Shown: in pieces, positions 56,693 through 64,000 of the stretch
Numbering within the stretch: the first letter of the stretch is position 1
How the letters are laid out: each line of letters starts with the position of its first letter
Source of the DNA: Rhyzopertha dominica
Lineage: Eukaryota; Arthropoda; Insecta; Coleoptera; Bostrichidae
Direction: 5' to 3'
DNA: 64,000 bases
Assembly: GCA_025024175.1 (NCBI GenBank)
Contig: QCXZ01000138.1
Span: 44,735,092 to 44,799,091 of the forward strand
The notes under the pieces: generated by a model
The model's database searches: none
What the model was told of the DNA's origin: nothing
The model's input: only the letters and a program-made list of their open reading frames with translations
Program-made: the position numbers and the translations under genes

Positions 56693-59477
56693 TTTTTGAT
56701 TTTGATAACTGTCAGATTTAAAAAACTAATTAGGCTCTATTCCTACAGCAAATCGAAGTTTTGATTACATTTAATTCTTTTTTAGTTCTTGGGAATTGCA
56801 GTTACATAGGCAATCGTTCACGAGCCAAAAATGAAGGGGACATGAAATTTTCCTAATTTAAGCGAGTTTCTTTCTAACATATAATTTTGTTGTAAATTTT
56901 GTTTGTCGAAATACTCGCAAAATAAATATTATTATACCAACACCAGCTACAAAAAATAAAAACATTCGAATTTTATCTGTATTCTTTCAGACATTATACA
57001 TTTAGGTCTTTAAATCCTATAGATTCCTTCAGTATCACTATATCAAACATATTGGATACCATGACGCCAGAGAGAACCGAACGCGTTTGCCATTTTTAAT
57101 TTTATCAGATTTCTGCTGTTTTAAAATTAACAGGAAATCATATTAATTATATGAATATGGAGTTGGGTTGCCACCTTTTAGGTTCTGCAGCCAACGATGC
57201 TACATTTCATATCTCCAGAGGAAATTGCAAAATAGTAAACAAATGTTTTACTTTGGAACTATATTAAGTTAACAATAACAGATATATGTAAGTAATAGTA
57301 TGTGCAGCCCGGAACAGCATGTTATTAAAGCTTCTACGTGTAGTTTTTGGAATAAGTTATTAATAAGAAAAGATCGTACCAGTTCATATCAAAGTTCACC
57401 CTATTTCAGTTCAGAATTTAAATACTGTCCTCATATTCTTTTTATGTCGCCTTTCAATATTTAAGCGTGGTATTTCGAAATATGCGCTTGTACCTGGATT
57501 ACAGACAAGCGAAAATAAAAGATACTTTAAAATAAAAAAAAATAAAAGATATTTTAAGGATTTCAGAACAACTAATTATGCACTTTTTAAAAACTCCGAC
57601 CGACAATGGAGTGTTTAATACCGCCATTGTAGTTCTTTGAATTGATTGATCCGTAAATTCAAAGATTGTGTGAATAGATAACAGTCGCTGTGTTCATATC
57701 AAAGCAGAGAATAATCGAAAAAAGTAATTCCCTGAATAAATTTCGGAAATATTATTAAAACCTTTATATTGTGCGCACCAGGTAAGAAGTCGCACTTTAA
57801 GAATGTAATATAGTCCACAATTTGAACGGAGCGAACTGCATGGGTGTGCCGAGTTGATAAATTAATTCCCGCGCTAGCCTGCAATTGCGACTATAGATAA
57901 TGGAGGGTACACCAATGAAACTTTCGTCCCACCACGTCTGCCTTCTTTCCTGGCGCGCATATAACATATATAACTTTCAAGAACTAGTTCAGGAAAAAAA
58001 GTTGTGTTTTGGTAGAAAAGTTAAGCGACATACTTTGTAAACATCGAACGGGAACTGCTGCTCTAGGAAACCTGCTGTGAGTGGAATATTCTAGTTTGAA
58101 ATAAATTATTTTCCGCTATAATTTAACTGCTATTTCTAAATTTTTGACTTTGTTTGCTTGCAAAAAAATAATCGTGAAATGTCTTTCCATAAGTTCTAAA
58201 ATGCTTTTACTAAAGAACAACTTAGTAAATGTGTACTTGATGCAGCAATGCATATTATTCCGCATCTTAAGGTAAATTCATAATGTAACAGACTAGTCAT
58301 TGTAAACGTTTCTAAAACAAAAACCCATCGTTCATTCGTTGCAATTAACGCATCAAATGAAAAAGTTTATTATTTACATATACACCATAAATAAATAAAG
58401 TCTTCGTTCCATTAATGCAAAATCGTCTCATTTCTTCTTAAATCGTTGTAAGCGAAGTGTTCAGATCAAGTTATCGGAAAAAATACAATTGGAAGCTGGA
58501 CATAAATAAATTACTGAATAATTAAAACTGATATATCCCGCTTGTTGAAGAATCTGTCAAGAACAGCAAAACCTAATTCCATCTACGGCCTCAACAATTA
58601 AAAAAAAAAATAAAATAACCGGAAAAAATGAAAATTTTTTTATGCTTGAACAATTTGAAACACGAGAAGATACCAAGAATATACAGAAGATATCCTGTAT
58701 AAAGAAGTATTCCATACTAGGACACGATCTCAAGCTAGAAAAAGCCTTATTAAGCAAAATATTGTGTTACTAAATAACATTCGACATGCTTTCGAAATAG
58801 CATAATTTAGCATGAACAATATTAATATGTAAATAAAAAACCTAAATAATGATAATGATAATTACGCTCTTATTGTACATTCCCGTCGCACATTCATACA
58901 AAGCTTTAAAATTTCGCGATTATAAAAAAAATTGAACAACATATTTTGGACATCACTTACATCATTTTAAAACCATCGCGGCGCTTTAAATGCGCGAGAG
59001 TGCTCCCGTGCATTAATACAAAGCGAAAATGGTTCCGAATTAGTTGGCAATAAATAACTGGACAATTTGAAGCAGAACTGACATGAATGCAGCACGCATT
59101 ACCATTAAAACAGTTCGACACGAGTGGGCAAATATCACAAGTGTCACCGGCGAACACAACGGAGAATAATAGAAATATATAGTTTTCGCTAATGAAGAAT
59201 GTACGCGTCATGTTATAATGCGTTTATTATTTATAGTCCTCCCGGTAATGAATGGCATAACTCACCGACGTAATTAGAATCATAATTCTGGCTAATGCGC
59301 TGATACGGACGTGCAACACCAAAAATGATTGAGTTCAAACCTCGCTGCGATACGGCCCGAGCACTACGGGCTCACAGCCCACGTTAAGCTCGAGGATTAA
59401 ATTGCCAACTGACAGGTTTCTGTTTTGAAAAAAGGGGCTATNAAGTCATCAGATCGCGCGGATGAGAATTTTATTAG
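56693..59477. other. no gene recognised
   Basis: AT-rich. Minus-strand frames at 58557-58757 and 58957-59211 lack domains. 59220-59400 is richer in GC and may be conserved non-coding sequence. Confidence 0.4.
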
Positions 59478-60070
59478 ATACTAGCTCTTGCCCGCGGCTT
59501 TGCTCGCGTAGAATGAGATCGTATATACCAAATATCAAATACTGAAATAAAACTATTTTGAAACAAGTGCTAGATATCAAATAGGGATGTAATTTCTAAC
59601 CAAATGTTGTCTATATTTCAGCTTTAATGTAAAAGTCAAAAGGTTTAAATCTTACTTCGAAAACAATGAAACGCCCATACCATAGAAAAGGTCTCCCTAT
59701 CAGGGGAGGTATTTCCAAAAACAGTGGAACAGTTACTTTCTCACCAAAGGTCTGAATACTTACTTACTTATTATTTTTACTTTGAAAATAACTGAAATCA
59801 CATACGAATTTTCATCCCCCTTTTCACACCTTTAACTCAGAAAGTTATAAAAGCGCTGAAACACGTTCTTACTGTTTCGCAATCAAAGCCCAAATAATAT
59901 CATTTTATGCCTTTTACTTCAATTAACTTAAAAATGACAAAACTCCATACAAAGGAACACGTATTTATTGTTTTCTAAATGAAAAAGTTTCATGATTCTA
60001 ACTTCAAAAATGATACAACGCTTATACAAACTCTAATTCCCTATTTCACCCCCTCAGAAGTAGAATCTTA
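59478..60070 (+). repeat. interspersed repeat beginning GCCCGCGGCTTTGCTCGCGT
   Basis: ACTAGCTCTTGCCCGCGGC followed by TTTGCTCGCGTAGA is a common start or end of abundant insect interspersed repeats. The body carries the usual short C-rich words (TTCATCCCCC, TTTCACCCCCTC). Non-coding and probably old; boundaries are approximate. Confidence 0.5.
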
Positions 60071-60872
60071 GTGTGTTTACGTCATGAAAGGACAGTACTG
60101 GAGAGATTTCCTGGGTTTAGCTTCAATTAGTTCTCAATAAACACAAAATGGTATAATAAGCGTATAAAATTGGAAAACAGTCGTGTAAATACAGTAGATA
60201 TACTAAAAAATCTAAAGTATAATGTTCCTGAAAACGGATGTTGGTTTCTGAGCGTATATCATTAGCATTAAGTATACGCATAATCGTATACCATTATTAA
60301 CCAATATTGAAGGGATAATTTCCTTGTACTGTATTCTACAGATATACGTATGAACTATACGTATACGATGTGTGTTTACTGTCAGGACATGGTATTTTAT
60401 AAGTATTGATTAAGATTTCTAGCGGTGAACATACAATTTTATGAAATTAAGTCAATCTCAAAGTAATAGATAATGCTTTTATGCCATATAATTTCAGTCG
60501 CTTCTTGCAGCCATATGATATCTTTACTCGTTTTCTAAAAGGAGCTAAATCATTTTATAGTACAGCAAAAATACACCAATGGTCCTCTGATTTCTGGGAT
60601 ATCTAAAGATTTTTTAGTAGATTTCAGTACTTTCTAAGGATTTCCAACAGATTTTGATGATTTTTCGGAGATTTTGAGCTACTTGGGGGACATATATGTA
60701 GTGAGCAGTCAAGCATGAAGTTATAGATATTAAACAGTTTTTGGAGAATTAGTTCACAACATGATAACATGTTCTGATGTTAAAAGTGTTCTATTCAAAA
60801 ACATTGCAGAAATAACTATAGCAATACTAACTGTTTGAAGCTTTCATTTGCAGTATTTCATTACACTGACAT
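60071..60872. other. AT-rich, nothing recognised
   Basis: No supported feature. Confidence 0.4.
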
Positions 60873-61066
60873 GACGACAGACGGCATTGCCATCTATTTT
60901 CTACTAACATTATACCAAGCCTTCGGGTGTAAATGCAAAACCAGTTCTCCGCTATGCAGTCCGTACCAGACCTAAACTACACTGACGAGCTGTAGTAACA
61001 GCGAAACAGATCTGTCTGTAGTTGGTTGCGGTGCAGACAGCATAGCACAGACATGCATTTTAATTA
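60873..61066 (+). repeat. palindromic MITE, most complete copy
   Basis: Contains both halves in order: GCATTGCCATCTATTTTC, ATGCAAAACCAGTTCT, then GATCTGTCTGTAGTTGG, GCGGTGCAGACAGCATAGCA and AGACATGCATTTTAAT. The halves are imperfect inverse copies of each other. Confidence 0.65.
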
Positions 61067-63437
61067 GATCAGGTCTTCGTATATTTATGTCTGTTAAATA
61101 AGTTATCAACTGATAAGTTGTAACTCTTACTTACTTCTTGATGTATTTATTGTATGTCCTAATTCAATTTGGCATTTTATTTGTTTATTGAGAAATGAAT
61201 AATCTGTTTGCTAGCAAATTAAACATGCCATTTTGTGCCGAATGCAATGGTGTACGGTATGTAGCATGATGTACTAGTTTCCTTGCGGTATACAACAAAT
61301 TTCAGTTTGTTATTGGTGTCCAAATTATTAAGTAATCTCAAAATGGCAGGATTCTCTCCTTTTCCACTTCAAAAGTAAACTTATTTAATCTCATCTGGAA
61401 ATACCTCAACCACACACGGGGAATTAGCCAGTCTCACAAAATATTTCTGTCTTAAAATTAATCATCAAAATAGCAATAAAAGATTCTTCAAATTTGGAAA
61501 CAATTCTGCCCCAAGTATTTTCCGGCTAACTGAACGTATTCTTTCACAATATTGTGGACGAATGAGCTTTTGATTATTATATCCTGGAGGTATGAGCTAT
61601 GAGATATTTAGAAAAAGAGAGAGCACGTCCCCATCCCTTAAAGTGTTTTTTTTACCATTATAATGAACTATTGATAGCAAAAACTTTTTGGTTGAATTAT
61701 TACGGTAGGCTACTTCTCCGTGAGCCATCTAGAAGTGATGTCTCAAATTAAACTACAGCATCTTAAGAACAATTGAAAGTAATATATAGGTAGGTAGTAT
61801 AATTCCTTTTCTTTCATAAATTAATCCCGGAAATCCGATCCCTATTCGACGTCACTAACTTCCAAAAGAAACACTTTCATTAAGTTAAAAAAAAACGTAT
61901 CGAAGTAAAAAGAACAAGCGCACATACGTTGGAATATGTCAGTACGGGATAAACTCATAACACACATAGCTTCATCACAAAAGATGTTCAAAATGTAGTC
62001 CATTACTTTCCACACAAGTTTGCACTCGACGTATCGTGGAGACTCGCACTTGACCGTTATAACTGAACAATAATTTAGTACACTTATCAATCTCAACCTC
62101 ATAGTACCTATAAGAGTGGCGCAAAGATTGTTTTTTAACGACTGATTAAGTCGCCAGGCGCTTGGATGTTTTTTATTACTCCATAGACGTACGTACATTT
62201 TCGGGTATAAACTCAGTCTCTTTTAACTTACAAACCATCATGAAAATAAAAAGATAAAATCTGCCATATTATGGATTTAAAGAGATTTTACTTTTGCAGT
62301 TACATAGTGTAATAACCTTTTATGTTCCAAAGCTACGGTGAATTGATTCATGCAGCGCGTGAAGTATTTCGGATTAGAAGGCTTGTTGAGGTACGTTCAG
62401 CGCTGGAGAAGTAATATGATAAATAATAGCAATCTTTAAAAGCCATTTTATGAATCGATGACATGATAGCTCGAAAACGCTAAATGACAGTTGGACTTCT
62501 TCATTTGCTTACCGAGCAGAGGGATAACGAAAGACTCGGTCCGGGATTAAAACAGCGACAATTCCGTTCTCAATAGCTTTGTTGCCCGATGCATATTCAT
62601 ACGGAGATTTATTGTTATGCATTACATCTATATCTGCACCTCAGCTCCGCGCCATATCTTGTTAATTTTCACGTTAAAACTGGTCCGTCGCGGCGGCACA
62701 ATCTCGGGGGCTTCAACTTATGTTTTAATAATATTTGGAATATTCATCTTGTTTTGATTTAAGCGCGAAGATTTTCAGGTGATGTCGGACTTGCCCGCCT
62801 CGTAATTGATTGATTTACATTTTATTAGCATACGAAGCCGGCTCATTATGATTTGCGGAACTGGGGGGATTTGAAAGGGAATTGTCGAAGTAGGAAGCGG
62901 TAGAAACGATGAAGTCAAAGTTTGACGCTTTTGGATGAGGATGAAAGGTTAACTAGAAAAATAAGCTTCAGCAATCGATTGTATTAAAGCTAAGCATGCT
63001 TAGAAAAATTATCCATGTCTTGTGTCACTATTTGCGTAATGCCTAGCCAGGAGTTGTGTACCATTTAATGTTAATAAATGAGGTCCAAAACCTACAAAAT
63101 AAAAAAAAACAGCTTGATTAATGGATGCCAAATTGAGATTTGCAAATGTGACAGGCACTTGTAATAAAACTAGTTTTTTTTAGACTGCTGAAAGCACATA
63201 TGGCCTGAAATTAATTTATCTTGCAGCACTAATTAATTTTTGGTGGATACAGTAAGAAATTATTTAAAAAAATAAAATAGGAAAGATGGCTTCCGCTTTC
63301 TAATTGTTGTAAAATCGATGATATGTTGGACATGTTTTACGAGGCATGTATTTTAAGTAAGTACCGTTTTGGAATTAAAAAAAGACGTCCAAAGATATCG
63401 CAATAATTTTATCTCACATGAAAGCCTGTACCTTAAT
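61067..63437. other. no gene; enhancer-like block at 62500-62900
   Basis: 62500-62900 has distinctly higher complexity, with TAATTGATTGATTTACATTT and TTATTAGC words resembling Hox/Exd sites and scattered CpG. No coding or repeat signature is seen. The rest is AT-rich. Confidence 0.35.
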
Positions 63438-64000
63438 CTACTTTTCTACATAATTTCCGTGAATATTGAGGCACTTGTCATAACGTGGCACCAGTTTTTG
63501 AGTACCCTCCTCATAAAATTCTGCCGCCTGGCTTGTTAACCACTGTATCACAAATGTTTCGACTTCGTTATCGTCTTGAAGACGCTGACCACCCAGGTGT
63601 TTCTTCAAGTGCAGGAACAAATGGTAGTCGCTGGGCGCCAAATCAGGGCTGTATGGACGATGATCTAGAGTTTCCCATTTAAAAGATTTGATGAGATCTT
63701 TGGTCCGATTAGCCAGATGTGGACGGGCATTGTCATGCAACAAAACGATACCCTTACTCAACTTGCCACGTCTTTTGTTCTGGATTGCACGACGCAGATT
63801 GTTCAATGTCTTACAATAAGAAGCTGCATTGATTGTCTCATTACGAGGCAGAAACTCCACTAGCAATACTCCTTTTCTGTCCCAAAAAACTGTGCACATG
63901 ATTTTCCGGGCAGAAATTGTTTGCTTAAACTTCACTTTTTTGGGTGATGATGAATGTCGCCATTCCATGGATTGTTGTTTCGATTCTGGTGTGACGTAGG
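63438..64000 (-). CDS. mariner transposase (DD34D), partial at window edge
   Basis: Cuts and rejoins the element ends at TA sites. The frame is open from the stop at 63438-63440 to the window edge (PESKQQSMEWRHSSSP upstream of the internal Met at 63966-63968). It holds ISARKIMCTVFWDRKGVLLV, LLHDNARPH (second catalytic Asp) and YSPDLAPSDYHLF (third Asp). Thirty-four residues lie between the two, the mariner signature. The C-terminal end (FYEEGTQKLVPRYDKCL) is complete. The first Asp and the DNA-binding domain lie beyond the window. No stop or shift is seen in these 187 codons, so this is the best preserved transposase here. Confidence 0.9.
   Translation of the reverse strand, partial: YVTPESKQQSMEWRHSSSPKKVKFKQTISARKIMCTVFWDRKGVLLVEFLPRNETINAASYCKTLNNLRRAIQNKRRGKLSKGIVLLHDNARPHLANRTKDLIKSFKWETLDHRPYSPDLAPSDYHLFLHLKKHLGGQRLQDDNEVETFVIQWLTSQAAEFYEEGTQKLVPRYDKCLNIHGNYVEK

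Noticed and set aside
61842..62198. A 118-codon minus-strand frame
   Set aside because: AT-rich with no recognisable motif or exon signal. A chance open frame is likely at this length in this composition, though not excluded.

Overview
The window is AT-rich eukaryotic nuclear DNA. The transposon complement (CR1/Jockey- and RTE-like LINEs, Penelope-like elements, several IS630/Tc1/mariner families, a hAT-like repeat), short introns with CTAAT-type branch points, and the absence of operons point to an insect. A beetle is possible, but that is a weak inference. No long intact host protein gene is visible. The window reads as intergenic or intronic sequence filled with nested, decaying mobile elements, with a few islands that look like host sequence.

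Layout. 1-3100: gene-free, except for a possible terminal exon at 2383-2541 followed by AATAAA signals. 3115-7350: a nearly complete CR1/Jockey-like LINE (ORF1 with PHD finger and FP-like domain; ORF2 with endonuclease and RT) broken by one stop and three frameshifts. 7351-11572: a minus-strand Penelope fragment, then a larger Penelope element with inverted terminal repeats, apparently inserted in a hAT-like repeat. 12979-16185: a LINE remnant between inverted copies of a GGGTCCCA-containing motif. 17-20 kb: LINE and transposase fragments. 20658-20730: a good tRNA-Arg(TCG). 23956-27856: a second inverted-repeat Penelope element, split by an RTE-like LINE with a perfect 23-bp target-site duplication. 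28-34 kb: transposase and LINE remnants.

35050-39855 holds two direct copies, about 3.6 kb apart, of a 1.2-kb segment. The conserved core has a 74-bp identical run and paired X-box-like (RFX) motifs, so it may be a duplicated promoter. 40-41.5 kb is a decayed IS630-type element with terminal inverted repeats.

43.2-45.6 kb is the best candidate for something undescribed. A strong donor and a run of good acceptor/donor pairs define five exons, three of only 31, 21 and 31 nt. Joined, they give an uninterrupted 92-codon frame. An additional 67-nt exon-like block in the first intron would introduce an early stop, and the intron-plus-block unit is repeated downstream.

45.6-64 kb: more LINE and transposase remnants, a strong CpG island at 50095-50400, a palindromic short repeat family (one copy split by a LINE), several enhancer-like blocks, and a still-open DD34D mariner transposase that runs off the right edge.

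The elements are mostly parasites sharing the same DNA rather than cooperating genes. The likely host features are the tRNA, the micro-exon unit, the twin promoter-like cores and the CpG island.
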